In this document: positions 18,267-28,954 of the stretch, piece by piece
How positions within the stretch are numbered: position 1 is the first letter of the stretch
How the letters are laid out: each line of letters starts with the position of its first letter
Source: Methanohalobium evestigatum Z-7303
GTDB lineage: Archaea; Halobacteriota; Methanosarcinia; Methanosarcinales; Methanosarcinaceae
Reading direction: 5' to 3'
Length of the DNA: 64,000 nt
Assembly (NCBI RefSeq): GCF_000196655.1
Contig: NC_014253.1
Coordinates: forward strand, 186,001 to 250,000
The notes under the pieces: generated by a model
What the model was told of the DNA's origin: nothing
Database searches by the model: none
The model's input: the letters and a program-made list of their open reading frames with translations, nothing else
Position numbers and translations under genes: made by a program

Positions 18267-19750
18267 AGAAGAGGCTCCACTATCCTTTCCCAAGCTTTAT
18301 TCAGGTTTTGTTTTGTATCACCATTTTCATCCATGAGAACATCCAGTACCTGCTCTACAATTTTTTCCCTGTGGATAATATGACAGTCAGAACAGCTCCA
18401 TACTTTTCCCCCACCAGTACTTTTAATGTATTGGCCGCCTGTCCTCTCATCTTCGCATGGATAGAAAGGACAGAAACAAAAAGTACAATCCTGCCCTGGA
18501 TAGTGGCAGGGATAATATTCACAGGTGCTTCTGCCTGAATGGTTACCTGTTGATGCAGATTCCAGTTTGGATTCCAAATATTTGTTTCCCTGCTCCTGTC
18601 CCCATTCAGTAAGCAATTCACCGATATTTTTGGCCAGTTTATCGGTATCCTCCGAATTTCTGACAGCGACTCTGATAAACTCGTCACCAAGTGAACAGAA
18701 CGAACTGCAGTCTCTTACAAGTATGCCTCTTGCAGCCAGTCTCTGTGAGAGTTCTTTAGAATCCATCACAGATTCACTCACATCCACAAGTATATAGTTC
18801 ACACTGCTGTCCAGTGGAGTAAACCCGTGAATCCGTGAAATTCTGTCGATGAGATACTTGCGTTCCCTGTCAATCATTTTCCTTGAATCCCTGAAATATG
18901 AACTGTAAACACCGCCTTTCATCTTCAGTAATTTAGTACCTACAACATCGGATACAAAACCCATGTTCCATGACAATCTAGCATTGTCAAGCACATTTGC
19001 CAGTTTTTGTGATGCAACACCGAACCCTACACGTATGCCCGGTATAGCAAACGATTTTGTTAGTGAGCGCATGACAAACACAAAATTGTTGTCCTTTACG
19101 AGTTCAGCAACGCTTTGCTCAGGGTCTGAAAGTTCGATAAACGCCTCGTCCACAAACAGAAGGGTACTGGTTTCTGCACACCGGTCCGCCAAATCCTTTA
19201 GTATAGACCTTGACAGCAGTTCACCTGTAGGATTGTTGGGGTTGCAAACAAAAAGAATCTTTGAGCTGTTAAGGAGTTCGTCTGAAATCTGGGGAATCTC
19301 ACTATAATTGATATATACGGGTCTGGCACCGAAAATCCTGCACTGGAGTTCATACTCATCAAAAGTTGGCTGGGGTATTATCACCTGGTCGCCCTTTTCG
19401 ACCACGCATTCTGCCACCAGTCTAATAAGTTCACACGAACCGTTTCCGGGTATAATGTTTTCCCTATCCTGATTACCGATAAACCCTGCTGCAGCATCCC
19501 TGAATTCAAGATAACGGTTGTCAGGATAACGGGTAAGCTTTTCCGTATTGTTGCTTACAAGTTCCTCGAGACTGCAGTTGTAGTACTGGAAAGGTGTGCC
19601 AAGCGGATTCAGACTTGCACTGAAATCAAGTAAATCTGATTCATCCAGGTTGTATTTCTGGGCGGTTTCGCGAACCAATCCTCCATGTACGCATGGTTGC
19701 AGTTGCAGGATTTCTGACCTTACAGGTAGACCGGTGTTTTCAGATGACAA
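18263..19750 (-). CDS. cobD: L-threonine-O-3-phosphate decarboxylase with C-terminal metal domain
   Basis: Makes (R)-1-amino-2-propanol phosphate for cobamide assembly. Residues 20-385 are a fold-type I PLP enzyme (DFSASLNPLG, FVCNPNNPTGE, FVDEAFIELSD, the lysine in RSLTKSFAIPGIRVGF). A cysteine-rich tail follows (CEYYPCHYPGQDCTFCFCPFYPC, then WSCSDCHIIHR). The M. mazei homologue carries a metal centre there and also has threonine kinase activity. The start is uncertain: TTG 19750 has AAGGT eight bases upstream, while TTG 19759 is too close to it. It heads the cobD-cbiB-cobZ-cobS-cobY operon. Confidence 0.93.
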   Translation of the reverse strand: MSSENTGLPVRSEILQLQPCVHGGLVRETAQKYNLDESDLLDFSASLNPLGTPFQYYNCSLEELVSNNTEKLTRYPDNRYLEFRDAAAGFIGNQDRENIIPGNGSCELIRLVAECVVEKGDQVIIPQPTFDEYELQCRIFGARPVYINYSEIPQISDELLNSSKILFVCNPNNPTGELLSRSILKDLADRCAETSTLLFVDEAFIELSDPEQSVAELVKDNNFVFVMRSLTKSFAIPGIRVGFGVASQKLANVLDNARLSWNMGFVSDVVGTKLLKMKGGVYSSYFRDSRKMIDRERKYLIDRISRIHGFTPLDSSVNYILVDVSESVMDSKELSQRLAARGILVRDCSSFCSLGDEFIRVAVRNSEDTDKLAKNIGELLTEWGQEQGNKYLESKLESASTGNHSGRSTCEYYPCHYPGQDCTFCFCPFYPCEDERTGGQYIKSTGGGKVWSCSDCHIIHREKIVEQVLDVLMDENGDTKQNLNKAWERIVEPLL

Positions 19751-20034
19751 ATTAATCAAACCTTCTTAATTTGGTGCAAATATATTAATTTATTTATGGT
19801 TTGCGATAAGGTTTATTTTAGTTATAATTACACCACATCCGCAAGTGTCGGATTTTGATATATTAAAATAATTAAAAACATAAAATAAAGTTTAACTTTG
19901 TTATCAGTGGTCTATATTTTCCGACTATGTATAATTGAAATGACATAAGATTTATCATGTTTAACTAGCATTCAACAAATCCAAATAACTTTTATCAACT
20001 AATTACAATCCAAAGCCATTAAGGTACGATCCAG

Positions 20035-21261
20035 ATGAAGCTCAGCAAACCAAGAGGAACACGAGACTTTTTACCCGGTGAAACTGCACGCAGGAGATAT
20101 GTAGAGAATACAATTCGAGATGTGGTTATAAAATGGGGATACAGTGAAGTCATGACCCCTACATTTGAAACACTGGAATTATTTACGTTAAAATCCGGGG
20201 ATGATATAATTGGTGAGCTATATAATTTCACAGATAAAGGCGGAAGGGAAATTGCACTTCGTCCTGAACTTACAGCCCCGGTTATGAGGATGTATGTAAA
20301 TAAACTCCAATCAGAACCGCACCCGTTGAAACTGTTCTATTTTGAAAATTGTTTTAGATATGAACGCCCTCAAAAAGGAAGATTTAGAGAGTTCTGGCAG
20401 TTTGGCACTGAAGTAATTGGAAGTGATAAACCTGAAGCTGATGCGGAAGTTATAGCACTTGCAGTTAATATACTTGATTCAGTTGGTGTTAACGGTGCCC
20501 TTCACGTTGGAGACCTGAGAATAATCCGTCACATATTAAGCGGACTGGATAATGAACAGCAGACAAAAGTTATGAGATATGTAGATAAAAATGATGATAA
20601 AGGTCTTGATGATTATCTTGAAGAAATAGAGGTGCCAGCAGAAACAAGGAGAAACCTGTTTGAACTTATCTCTCTACAGGGTAATGATGCACTGGAAAAA
20701 GCTCGTGAAATCACAGGTGACATACCCGAACTTGATAATTTTGAAGAATTGTTAAAACTTCTGGATGTTTACGGACTTGATTACACGATAGATTTTGGTA
20801 TTGCCAGAGGACTTGATTATTATACCGGTATGGTTTTTGAAATATATGCTGAAGGTCTTGGTGCACAGAATCAGGTTTGTGGAGGGGGTTCGTACCAGTT
20901 GATTAAGTTGTTTGGTGGTGGAGAAGTACCATCCACAGGTTTTGGTATTGGTTTTGACCGTATTATGGAAGTAGCCAGTATAGAACCAGAAGAGACCAAG
21001 AAACTGGTCGTAGTATCCACTGATTCGACCCGTTTTGAAGCCATAGATATAGCAAACCGATTGAGGGAAGTATACCCAACACATGTAGATATAATGGAAC
21101 GCAATTTCAAATCTCAGTTGTCGTTTGCAAATATGGTGGAAGCGGACTATGCAGTTATAGTTGGTGAACGTGAAATTGAATCAGGAAAGTTAACTCTCAA
21201 AAACATGCATACCGGGGAACAGTGTTCAATGACAGTTGACGAGATTTTAAATATGGATTAA
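20035..21261 (+). CDS. hisS: Histidyl-tRNA synthetase
   Basis: Class II synthetase of 408 aa that charges tRNA-His. Motif 1 lies in [11 protein letters not shown], motif 2 in [18 protein letters not shown], the histidine signature is [12 protein letters not shown] and motif 3 is [10 protein letters not shown]. The C-terminal ~95 residues are the anticodon-binding Rossmann-like domain ([20 protein letters not shown]). It is preceded by a 285-bp gap with AT-rich sequence and no gene. The tRNA-His gene is at 6.8 kb. Confidence 0.97.
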   Translation: MKLSKPRGTRDFLPGETARRRYVENTIRDVVIKWGYSEVMTPTFETLELFTLKSGDDIIGELYNFTDKGGREIALRPELTAPVMRMYVNKLQSEPHPLKLFYFENCFRYERPQKGRFREFWQFGTEVIGSDKPEADAEVIALAVNILDSVGVNGALHVGDLRIIRHILSGLDNEQQTKVMRYVDKNDDKGLDDYLEEIEVPAETRRNLFELISLQGNDALEKAREITGDIPELDNFEELLKLLDVYGLDYTIDFGIARGLDYYTGMVFEIYAEGLGAQNQVCGGGSYQLIKLFGGGEVPSTGFGIGFDRIMEVASIEPEETKKLVVVSTDSTRFEAIDIANRLREVYPTHVDIMERNFKSQLSFANMVEADYAVIVGEREIESGKLTLKNMHTGEQCSMTVDEILNMD

Positions 21262-21457
21262 ATATTTTAGTATCTATTCTGTAATATTCCCTTTTCAATC
21301 ATAAATTATATATTATAGGTCGGGGTTATTTAATCCACTTCGCAACATAAGAACTTTAACAACATCAAGTTATTTCTCCCGGTCCGTTACTGTTAACTTG
21401 ATTATATGTTTACCTGTTATCATAAGTATCATTTATAATATATTCGGAGGAATTTTT

Positions 21458-21916
21458 ATGGCAAAAATGCACACCCGCAGAAAAGGGCAGTCAGGGTCTA
21501 CCAGACCAATGAGAAATGAAGTACCTGAATGGTCGCCACTGGACGTCAATGAGATAGAACAGAAAGTTATAGAACTCTGGAAAAATGGCTATTCTTCAAG
21601 CGAGATAGGTATGATTTTAAGAGACATTCATGGAGTTCCGGATGTAAAACTTGCCACTGGTAAAAAAATAACCAGCATACTGGTGGAAAACAACGAAGAA
21701 TTCCATGTACCTGAAGACCTGTACAACCTTGTTGTAAAGGCTATTCGTATTAGAAAACACCTTGATATCAACCCTCATGATATACACAACAAACGTTCAC
21801 TGCAGAACATAGAAGCCAAAATAAGAAGGCTTGCCAAATATTACCGTTCAAACAATGTATTACCATCTGACTGGAAATACAAACCAGAAACAGCAGAAAT
21901 GCTGATTACCAGATAA
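21458..21916 (+). CDS. rps15: 30S ribosomal protein S15
   Basis: Archaeal S15 of 152 aa: [17 protein letters not shown], then [18 protein letters not shown] and the C-terminal [20 protein letters not shown] that binds 16S rRNA. The open frame extends upstream, but ATG 21458 is the real start because a perfect GGAGG at 21446-21450 sits seven bases before it. It leads the block rps15-recJ-pcc1-serS-rps3ae, close to an arrangement conserved in euryarchaea. Confidence 0.97.
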   Translation: MAKMHTRRKGQSGSTRPMRNEVPEWSPLDVNEIEQKVIELWKNGYSSSEIGMILRDIHGVPDVKLATGKKITSILVENNEEFHVPEDLYNLVVKAIRIRKHLDINPHDIHNKRSLQNIEAKIRRLAKYYRSNNVLPSDWKYKPETAEMLITR

Positions 21917-22020
21917 ATTCTGGTATTTTTTTCTGTTTTTACAATAAACAAAGTTTATTCATAAAAACTGGTTATAGGTTAATAGGGTGGTTTAAAGATA
22001 TTATATTTTGAGTGGTATAA

Positions 22021-23373
22021 TTGACCGGGAACAGCGAATCATTGGATGAATTAATTTCCACTGCAAAGCAGGTTTCTGAAACTATCCTTAAATACAGTAA
22101 TGTAAGAGTTGTGTCCCATAATGATACCGATGGTATAACATCAGCTGCTATAATCTGTCAGGCACTTTTAAGGGAAAAAATTCGTTATCATGCTACCATT
22201 GTCAGCCGTCTGGATGAAAGTGTAATAGAAGATGTTAACAATACAATTTCTGAAGGCGACCTTGTGATTTTTTGTGATATGGGTAGTGGACAGCCCGACC
22301 TTATATCTAATGTATCTGAAGATACAGTGGTAATAGATCATCATAATCCTGAAGGTGAATCAACTGCAAAAGCTGTGTTAAACCCTCATTTTTCGGAAAT
22401 CGATGGCTCAACTTATCTATCTGCATCAGGAAGTACCTATATGGTTGCAAGAGAGATGGATTCATCAAATGTTGACCTATCAGGTCTTGCAGTCACAGGT
22501 GCTATAGGTGACAAGCAGGTATTTGAATCTGCAAACGAGTTTATTCTTGATGAATCAGTTAAAAACAGTGTAATATCTGTAAAAAAAGGTTTAAAAATCG
22601 GTGAGGGAGATATTGCACAATTACTGGAAAACGTTCCTGAACCTTATCTTGATATATCCGGTGACCGTGAAAAAATCGATGAGTTCTTGAGTTCTTTAAA
22701 TGTTCACGGTAATATCAATGATTTGGATTCTGAAGATTTTAAAAAACTGGCGTCAGCAATCACGTTAAAGATAATAAAAAATGCCAGTACAGAGGCTGTT
22801 GAATCTGTCATCGGTGATGTATATACCCTGAATAAAGAACCTGTCCAGGATATCTATGAATTCATCCGTATCCTTAATGCATGCGGTAAAGTAAAAAAAG
22901 GAGGGCTTGGATTAACACTGTGCCTTAGGGATACATCGGTGCTTGATGAAGCACGCCAGATATCATTGGAATATAATAGAAATATAGTAGACCAGATTAA
23001 AAAAGCAGAAAGTTTGATTCAATGTGGTAGCAATATCAGGTACTTAAATGCTGAAAGTATGGATTCTATAGGTATTGTTGCAGGTGTAATAATCAGGTAT
23101 ATGTATCCTGATATGCCGGTTATTGCTACAAATGAAGTTGAAGACGTTGTTAAGGTATCAGCACGTGCAACCCATCATCTGATTGAAAAAGGGGTTGACC
23201 TGAACTATGCCATGCGAGAAGCAGCAAAACTTACCGTTGGCAGTGGTGGAGGGCATAATATTGCAGCAGGAGCAGCCATTGAAAAGGGACAGGTTGAAAA
23301 TTTTATAAATATCGTGGATGATATTATAGGAAAACAATTAAATCCAGACACGGAGTCCAGTGATGAAGATTAA
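22021..23373 (+). CDS. DHH family phosphoesterase, archaeal RecJ-like
   Basis: A single-strand nuclease/phosphoesterase of 450 aa. DHH motifs are VSHNDTDGITSA, IFCDMGSG, VIDHHNPEG and TGAIGDKQ; the DHHA1 substrate-binding domain ends with GSGGGHNIAAGAAI. Archaeal relatives associate with the GINS/CMG replisome (GAN) or degrade RNA; which applies here cannot be decided. The start is TTG 22021, eight bases after a weak GAG. Its stop overlaps the start of pcc1, indicating coupled translation. Confidence 0.9.
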   Translation: MTGNSESLDELISTAKQVSETILKYSNVRVVSHNDTDGITSAAIICQALLREKIRYHATIVSRLDESVIEDVNNTISEGDLVIFCDMGSGQPDLISNVSEDTVVIDHHNPEGESTAKAVLNPHFSEIDGSTYLSASGSTYMVAREMDSSNVDLSGLAVTGAIGDKQVFESANEFILDESVKNSVISVKKGLKIGEGDIAQLLENVPEPYLDISGDREKIDEFLSSLNVHGNINDLDSEDFKKLASAITLKIIKNASTEAVESVIGDVYTLNKEPVQDIYEFIRILNACGKVKKGGLGLTLCLRDTSVLDEARQISLEYNRNIVDQIKKAESLIQCGSNIRYLNAESMDSIGIVAGVIIRYMYPDMPVIATNEVEDVVKVSARATHHLIEKGVDLNYAMREAAKLTVGSGGGHNIAAGAAIEKGQVENFINIVDDIIGKQLNPDTESSDED

Positions 23374-23599
23374 CTGCAGAATCATATTTGAAGATGATGA
23401 ATCAACAGGGATTGCAAAATTTGCAGCTTATTCCCTGCAGCCGGATAATCTGCCAAGTATGTGTACCGAGGTTGATGAGTATGGAGCAACTACGTATTTT
23501 TATACTGAAAAGATAACAACTCTTATTTCAACACTGGACGATTTTCTGATGAACACAAAAATAGCAGAAGATGTCTACACATCCCTGAAGAAAAATTAA
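23363..23599 (+). CDS. pcc1: KEOPS complex subunit Pcc1
   Basis: A 78-residue protein with the Pcc1 profile: MKINCRIIFEDDESTGIAKFAAYSLQPDNL and a C-terminal helix TLISTLDDFLMNTKIAEDVY. Pcc1 dimerises the KEOPS complex that makes t6A on ANN-decoding tRNAs. ATG 23363 overlaps the recJ-like stop and has GGAG seven bases upstream. Its placement between rps15/recJ and rps3ae matches a common archaeal order. Confidence 0.88.
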   Translation: MKINCRIIFEDDESTGIAKFAAYSLQPDNLPSMCTEVDEYGATTYFYTEKITTLISTLDDFLMNTKIAEDVYTSLKKN

Positions 23600-23677
23600 T
23601 GAAATCCATAGTATCCTGTCTCCTGTCAATCTAAATCCTATGTAATAACTATCAAAAACATCCAAATGAGGAATATC

Positions 23678-25189
23678 ATGGAATTGAAATTTAACATAAA
23701 AGGTTCATTCAAAACAAGTGATGATGCTTCACCTGCCACAGAGGCTATTGATGAATTTATCAATGAGGCAAATGAAACCATTCTCAAAAAAGGAGCTCCT
23801 GAAGGTGAAGGTGCAAATGTAGTGGACTGGAATGTTGATGGTAGCAAAATCAACATTACCATTGAATCAGGACGGTATGTGAGGGCACATGATGCTCTTT
23901 TACGTATGCGGAAACCACTTGCCAAAAAACTGGGTAAAGATTACCGTATCGGAATACGTGGTATTGAAATTGACTCCTTTAATATCAGTATACCTTCAGA
24001 AAATCAGGACCTTGGTGAATTGAAGATCCCATATGTTACAGATATTGATTATAATGATAGTGTAATCAAACTCTCACTGGATGTAGGTGAATCTGAACTT
24101 CAAAACAGAGTTCCTGACAGGATACTTACTCTGATGGAGGATAAAATTGCAGCCTTGAGATACGGTGGCAAGGCAGAGCACTGGGAAGTTCTGTGGCAGA
24201 GTGGGAAAAAAGAACCAAAATTCTTTGATGACCCGACAAAAGAAATGATGAACAGAGGCTGGATTAAAAGAGGTGCCAGTAGGGGACAGTGGATACATGG
24301 TCCACAGCTTGCCAAGTTGTTCAGGACGTTTGAAAAAATCGTGATTGAAGAAATGCTTGAACCACTTGGCTACAAAGAAATGATGTTCCCAAAACTGATA
24401 CCATGGGATGTATGGAAAAAATCAGGGCATGCAAAAGGGGTATATCCTGAAATTTATTATGTCTGTCCGCCAAAATCCAGAGACCCAGAATATTGGGAAG
24501 AGGTTACAGATTATTATAATGTAACCCATGAAGTACCCACTGAAAAGATAAAAGAAAAAATCGGTGAGCCAATAGGAGGGTTATGTTATGCACAATGTCC
24601 ACCCTTCTGGATATATCTACAGGGTGAAACCATACCCACAAATGAGTTCCCTCTGAAAGTGTTTGATCATTCAGGCACATCTCACAGATATGAAAGTGGC
24701 GGAATACATGGAATTGAGCGTGTAGATGAATTCCACAGAATAGAGATTGTCTGGCTGGGAACCCATGACCAGGTTGTTAGCGAATCGAAAGCACTTCAGG
24801 ATAAATACAGACATATATTTGATGATATACTCGATCTTGAATGGAGAAAAGCGGGAGTAACACCCTGGTTCATGGCACAGGAAGGACTTACTGGGACTTC
24901 AGAACAGACTGATGTAGGAACCATTGATTATGAAGCTCCTCTGCCTTACAGAGGAGATGATGGAGAATGGCTTGAATTCCAGAATGTAAGTATTAATGGT
25001 AATAAATACCCAAAAGGTTTTAATGTGAAAAGCCAATCAGGTGATGAACTATGGTCAGGATGTTCGGGTGTTGGACTTGAGAGATGGGCATCAGTATTTC
25101 TTGCACAGAAAGGACTTGACCCAGAAAACTGGCCAGATGAATTTGTGAAAAGGTTCGGTGAATTACCCGAAGGAATTCACTTCCTGTAA
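23678..25189 (+). CDS. serS: Seryl-tRNA synthetase, methanogen type (SerS2)
   Basis: The atypical SerRS found almost only in methanogens, 503 aa. It has a distinct N-terminal tRNA-binding domain ([19 protein letters not shown]), and a class II core with an active-site zinc coordinated by Cys-Glu-Cys (within [20 protein letters not shown] and [11 protein letters not shown]). Start ATG 23678 follows GAGG at six bases; the earlier ATG at 23666 overlaps that SD. This gene is strong evidence for a methanogenic host. Confidence 0.96.
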   Translation: MELKFNIKGSFKTSDDASPATEAIDEFINEANETILKKGAPEGEGANVVDWNVDGSKINITIESGRYVRAHDALLRMRKPLAKKLGKDYRIGIRGIEIDSFNISIPSENQDLGELKIPYVTDIDYNDSVIKLSLDVGESELQNRVPDRILTLMEDKIAALRYGGKAEHWEVLWQSGKKEPKFFDDPTKEMMNRGWIKRGASRGQWIHGPQLAKLFRTFEKIVIEEMLEPLGYKEMMFPKLIPWDVWKKSGHAKGVYPEIYYVCPPKSRDPEYWEEVTDYYNVTHEVPTEKIKEKIGEPIGGLCYAQCPPFWIYLQGETIPTNEFPLKVFDHSGTSHRYESGGIHGIERVDEFHRIEIVWLGTHDQVVSESKALQDKYRHIFDDILDLEWRKAGVTPWFMAQEGLTGTSEQTDVGTIDYEAPLPYRGDDGEWLEFQNVSINGNKYPKGFNVKSQSGDELWSGCSGVGLERWASVFLAQKGLDPENWPDEFVKRFGELPEGIHFL

Positions 25190-25330
25190 TATTAACCTTT
25201 AAAAATTGAAAACTGACCGATTTGTTTATATATTGATATGAAAACTATGTATATCCTTATAAATAATAGAATTACTTATAATAAAGCCATATCACATTAA
25301 CAAAAATCATTAATTATTTGGAGGAATCAC

Positions 25331-25921
25331 TTGGCAAGAAAAGTACAAAAGAAATTAGATAAATGGAAATCCAAAAACTGGTACAACATAGAACCGCCAG
25401 AATTTCTCAGTAGTAGTTATATCGGTGTAACACCAGCTGAAAACACCAAAGACCTGCTGGGACGTGTAGTTGAAACAACAGTTGGACAATTAACAAACGA
25501 CATTACCAAAGAAAAGACCAAACTAAGGCTCCAGATAGATAATGTCGTTGGGGATTCTGCAAAAACAAGGTTTATAGGTCATGAAATCACCACTGATTAC
25601 CTTCGTTCCATTGTAAAACGTCAAACATCAAGGATAGATAATAATGTTGTTGTAACAACCAACGACGGTAACAAGGTTCGTGTAAAGCCAATATGTTTCA
25701 CTGTAAAAAGAGCACACTCAAGTCAGATAAAAGCCATCAGAAAAGTAATGAAGGATGTTGTCAAAGCTCGGGCTTCTGAAGTTGATTATGGACAGTTTAT
25801 CGATGAAGCCATCTCAGGAAAACTTGCTGCCAATATCTACAGGAATACAAAGAAAGTATATCCGATAAGGAGAGCCGAAATCAGGAAAACTGAAGTTCAG
25901 GCAGAACCAATAACTGCCTGA
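25331..25921 (+). CDS. rps3ae: 30S ribosomal protein S3Ae (S1e)
   Basis: Small-subunit protein of 196 aa: [25 protein letters not shown], then [14 protein letters not shown] and the C-terminal [16 protein letters not shown]. It starts with TTG 25331, six bases after a perfect GGAGG (25320-25324). The 141-bp upstream gap contains TATA-like TTATAAATAATA, so an additional promoter is likely. Confidence 0.96.
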   Translation: MARKVQKKLDKWKSKNWYNIEPPEFLSSSYIGVTPAENTKDLLGRVVETTVGQLTNDITKEKTKLRLQIDNVVGDSAKTRFIGHEITTDYLRSIVKRQTSRIDNNVVVTTNDGNKVRVKPICFTVKRAHSSQIKAIRKVMKDVVKARASEVDYGQFIDEAISGKLAANIYRNTKKVYPIRRAEIRKTEVQAEPITA

Positions 25922-25926
25922 ATCTC

Positions 25927-26148
25927 TCAACTACCTTCTTTTGATTCCTTTTTACGTTTATAATCTTGTTTTATGGCGTCAATCATTTCCTGATTCGCTT
26001 CTACAATAAGGGGTCCGATGTACCCGCAGTTTTTGCAGTGGTATAGTTTTCCAGTATATCCACCAGCTTCGTAATACCAATGAGAACTGCCGCATACAGG
26101 GCATACTTCAATATACTCTTCTTCAGTCAAATGACCACTTATGTTCAA
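25927..26148 (-). CDS. Small zinc-ribbon protein
   Basis: A 73-residue protein with two metal knuckles, CPVCGSSHWYYEAGG and CKNCGYIGPL, the rubredoxin-like zinc ribbon common in small archaeal proteins of unknown function, followed by a charged helix (QEMIDAIKQDYKRKKESKEGS). The start is TTG 26148, immediately after the stop of the DUF523 gene; another TTG at 26130 is possible. It is co-directional and probably co-transcribed with that gene. Confidence 0.78.
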   Translation of the reverse strand: MNISGHLTEEEYIEVCPVCGSSHWYYEAGGYTGKLYHCKNCGYIGPLIVEANQEMIDAIKQDYKRKKESKEGS

Positions 26149-27096
26149 TTATATTATATAATCAGTTTCCATTAATTTTCCGGGATAGGGATTGAAAAAA
26201 CTCTGGTCTGCATAGGATGTGTTACCAGCTCTTTGTATCAATGATTTCAGGAGTTTCCTGTTAGTTGACAACGTTATTTTTCCTTCTTTATATCTTTGTA
26301 TATTTTCCATAAAAAGCAATTTTTCTTGGTTGCTTATAAGATTGGAGAATTGATTAAATATCTCTATCATAAACTCTATATAGTCATTGGGTTTGGGTGG
26401 ATGAACAAATAATTTGTACAGATGATTGCGATATTCTTCAACCACATTAACAGGATTATTGCTTTCAATTTTTGAGATGATATTGTCCATTATCTTTTTT
26501 TCATCAGGGTTATAGGCTTTAAACAGCAGGAAGTTGTTTTTATGGAAATCTATTAGATTTTTGAAACTGCATATTTTTCTAAATTTAGCCAGAGTAAATA
26601 TTTTTATTAAAAAATGTTCACGCCTGTACATATCCGTCAGACTGTTTTCATCTTCTCTGGCAAGTGATGGATAATAATTAACCACTTCATCTCCAAAAAA
26701 ACCGTTTTCAGTAGTTGTAATAAGTTTTAATTTTTTGCTGTCAGCATATGCTTTGACGTTTCCTATCCCGCAGGATGGGGATTTGGATTTGAGAAGGAAT
26801 CCATCAATATTATTAAGCGATTTAAAATATGAATAATTAAATCTGTGCATTTTTTCTGTAAAATCTTTGCCGGTAGAGGTCTGGATAAGTCTTTTTTTGT
26901 TGCCTTCTATTATTATATCTATGGGTTCACGCGGAACTCCCATACCGATGGCACATTCCGGACAAACAGGAATGAAATTCATATATGGTTTGGTTTTTTC
27001 AATAAAAGGACATTTGATAATCTGCCCATTGTACCTGCAGACTTCAAATTCAATGCATTTGCTTATAACTATATTGGGTGTTATGAATCCTTCCAA
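26149..27096 (-). CDS. DUF523-DUF1722 fusion protein (TudS/YbgA-like)
   Basis: A 315-residue two-domain protein. Residues 1-150 are DUF523, with Cys residues in SKCIEFEVCRYNG, VCPECAIGMGVPREP and LKSKSPSCGIG that bind a 4Fe-4S cluster; stand-alone bacterial TudS desulfurises thiouracil. Residues 165-280 are DUF1722 (YbgA-like; REHFLIKIFTLAKFRKI, LIDFHKNNFLLFKAYN). The fusion is known in bacteria and archaea. TTG 27096 is supported by AAGGAG five bases upstream. The physiological substrate is not known. Confidence 0.85.
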   Translation of the reverse strand: MEGFITPNIVISKCIEFEVCRYNGQIIKCPFIEKTKPYMNFIPVCPECAIGMGVPREPIDIIIEGNKKRLIQTSTGKDFTEKMHRFNYSYFKSLNNIDGFLLKSKSPSCGIGNVKAYADSKKLKLITTTENGFFGDEVVNYYPSLAREDENSLTDMYRREHFLIKIFTLAKFRKICSFKNLIDFHKNNFLLFKAYNPDEKKIMDNIISKIESNNPVNVVEEYRNHLYKLFVHPPKPNDYIEFMIEIFNQFSNLISNQEKLLFMENIQRYKEGKITLSTNRKLLKSLIQRAGNTSYADQSFFNPYPGKLMETDYII

Positions 27097-27146
27097 TTTA
27101 ACTCCTTATAAATATTAAATAGAAAAACAAAATCAAAAGTTTTGTT

Positions 27147-28856
27147 TTACTTATGAGCAAAAAATGCGATGATTTTATCATCTACTGAATCTATTCTGCA
27201 GAATCCAAATCTTTCAAATTGTACTACAGAATCGACTTCATCAGCAATACCATGTTCACCAAATCCTTCATATTGACCATCTGGCGCTATCACTTTAACA
27301 GATACTCCATTTACCGGGATCCAGTGTATTATCGGCAGGTTTGCTTTTTTAATCCTTTCTACCGAATCATCAAGGTATCGGGCTTTGAGCGGATTCAGTG
27401 ATGTAACCTCTATATTGTAGAGGTCTTTCAGACGCAATTTATCTCCAACATTGATGCTGTCTATATCTTCCTGACATACGTACAGTTTTGAACCAATTTC
27501 TAATTCTCTGTAACCTCTTTTTTCTTTTGGATGAAGTGAAAGTTTCACATTACGGGGTTCAACACCTGTAATCTCCAGTTCAACAGGGTTCCAAACAAAG
27601 AAATAACGGTTTGCATTTGAATCAACCAGCTTTCTGTTTTCTGCATAAAGGGACTCAAGGCTTATGCTTATATCTGTTTCACCAACCCCCATATCTATCA
27701 TGAATTTGCGGATGGCTTCCGGCTGGATGCCACGTCTTCGAAGGGCTCTGATTGTGGGGAGTGCAGGGTCATCCCAGCCCAGATATTCGCCGTTTTCAAT
27801 GGATTTTGCAATTGAACTGGTGCTGAATTTACCGAATTCATGTATTTTAACACGTCCCCAGTGGGTGGTTTTGGGATATTTCCATCCGAAGTATTCATAG
27901 ATATAACGCTGGCGTCTTTCACTATCTCTCAGGTCTTTACCACGGATAATATGATTTACTTCGCATTCGAGGTCTTCAATAGCACCTTCAAAATCAAGGA
28001 GTGGCCATACAACATACTTTCCATCAACTTCTGGACGTGGGTGACTGGTTTTTATGATTCTGAAAGCTCCAAAATCTCTTAGTGCAGGGTCTTTGTGCTG
28101 GATATCTGTTTTTATACGAAGTACAGCCTCTTTTTCACCATATTCACCGTTCAGCATATTATTCCAGTAATAGAGATTGTCTTCTGGGCTCTGGTTTCGA
28201 TGAGGGCAGGCTTTTTTGTTGTCTTTGTATTTTTTAAATTCGTCACCTTTACAGAAACAGACATACGCGTTGCCCATTTCAATGAGCTTTTCTGCATATT
28301 CATAATATACAGGGATTCTATCGGATGCGTAAACTACTTTGTCAGGTTCTGCACCGAGCCATTTGCAGTCCTCTATATACCAGTCATAGGCTTCCATCAT
28401 GGGACGTTTTGTTTGTGGGTCGGTATCATCAAAACGGATTATGAATGTTCCATTGTATTTTTTTACGTATTCTGAATTTACTACGATTCCCCTTGTACTT
28501 CCCAGTGTTGGAGGACCGTTGGGATTTGGAGCAAAACGCATAACAACTTCTTCACCTTCTTCAACATCCAGAGGTTTTAACCCTTTTGTAGGTTCTTTTT
28601 TGGTATATAACTCCTGCAAAAGCTCTGGAGCAATTTTGTTAAGTTCTTCCTTCCAGACATCAGGTGTGCCTTCAGATACTTCATTCAATACATCTTCCAC
28701 CAAAGGTTTTACTTCTTTTGCCATTTGTCGAAGGTGGGGGGATTCACTCATCACTTTACCCATGACTGCTCCTGTTTTTGGAGGTTGTGAATATTTGACA
28801 GCGTTTTGTAATGCATATTTTCTTATTGTTAATTTATCCTCTTCATTTAATGTCAT
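27147..28856 (-). CDS. gltX: Glutamyl-tRNA synthetase, archaeal type
   Basis: Class I synthetase of 569 aa. It charges tRNA-Glu and, in archaea, mischarges tRNA-Gln for the amidotransferase route. The N-terminal ~100-residue archaeal extension is followed by the active site FAPNPNGPPTLGSTRG, where the usual HIGH signature reads TLGS. FIIRFDDTDP, LECEVNHIIRGKDL and FGKFSTSSIAK follow, then the beta-barrel anticodon-binding half. ATG 28856 has AAGGAG upstream at seven bases; a TTG two codons earlier is too close to it. It also supplies Glu-tRNA to HemA. Confidence 0.95.
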   Translation of the reverse strand: MTLNEEDKLTIRKYALQNAVKYSQPPKTGAVMGKVMSESPHLRQMAKEVKPLVEDVLNEVSEGTPDVWKEELNKIAPELLQELYTKKEPTKGLKPLDVEEGEEVVMRFAPNPNGPPTLGSTRGIVVNSEYVKKYNGTFIIRFDDTDPQTKRPMMEAYDWYIEDCKWLGAEPDKVVYASDRIPVYYEYAEKLIEMGNAYVCFCKGDEFKKYKDNKKACPHRNQSPEDNLYYWNNMLNGEYGEKEAVLRIKTDIQHKDPALRDFGAFRIIKTSHPRPEVDGKYVVWPLLDFEGAIEDLECEVNHIIRGKDLRDSERRQRYIYEYFGWKYPKTTHWGRVKIHEFGKFSTSSIAKSIENGEYLGWDDPALPTIRALRRRGIQPEAIRKFMIDMGVGETDISISLESLYAENRKLVDSNANRYFFVWNPVELEITGVEPRNVKLSLHPKEKRGYRELEIGSKLYVCQEDIDSINVGDKLRLKDLYNIEVTSLNPLKARYLDDSVERIKKANLPIIHWIPVNGVSVKVIAPDGQYEGFGEHGIADEVDSVVQFERFGFCRIDSVDDKIIAFFAHK

Positions 28857-28954
28857 CAACAATCTCCTTGGTATGGATTATTTTATTAACACGGTTATAA
28901 TAATTGTAATTAAAAACAGTTGCTGTGAAGCAATATATAAACTTGGATTTAGAT

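Noticed and set aside
19751-20034. Cobalamin riboswitch upstream of cobD
   Set aside because: No B12-box-like conserved core or GC-rich fold is visible; the gap is AT-rich.
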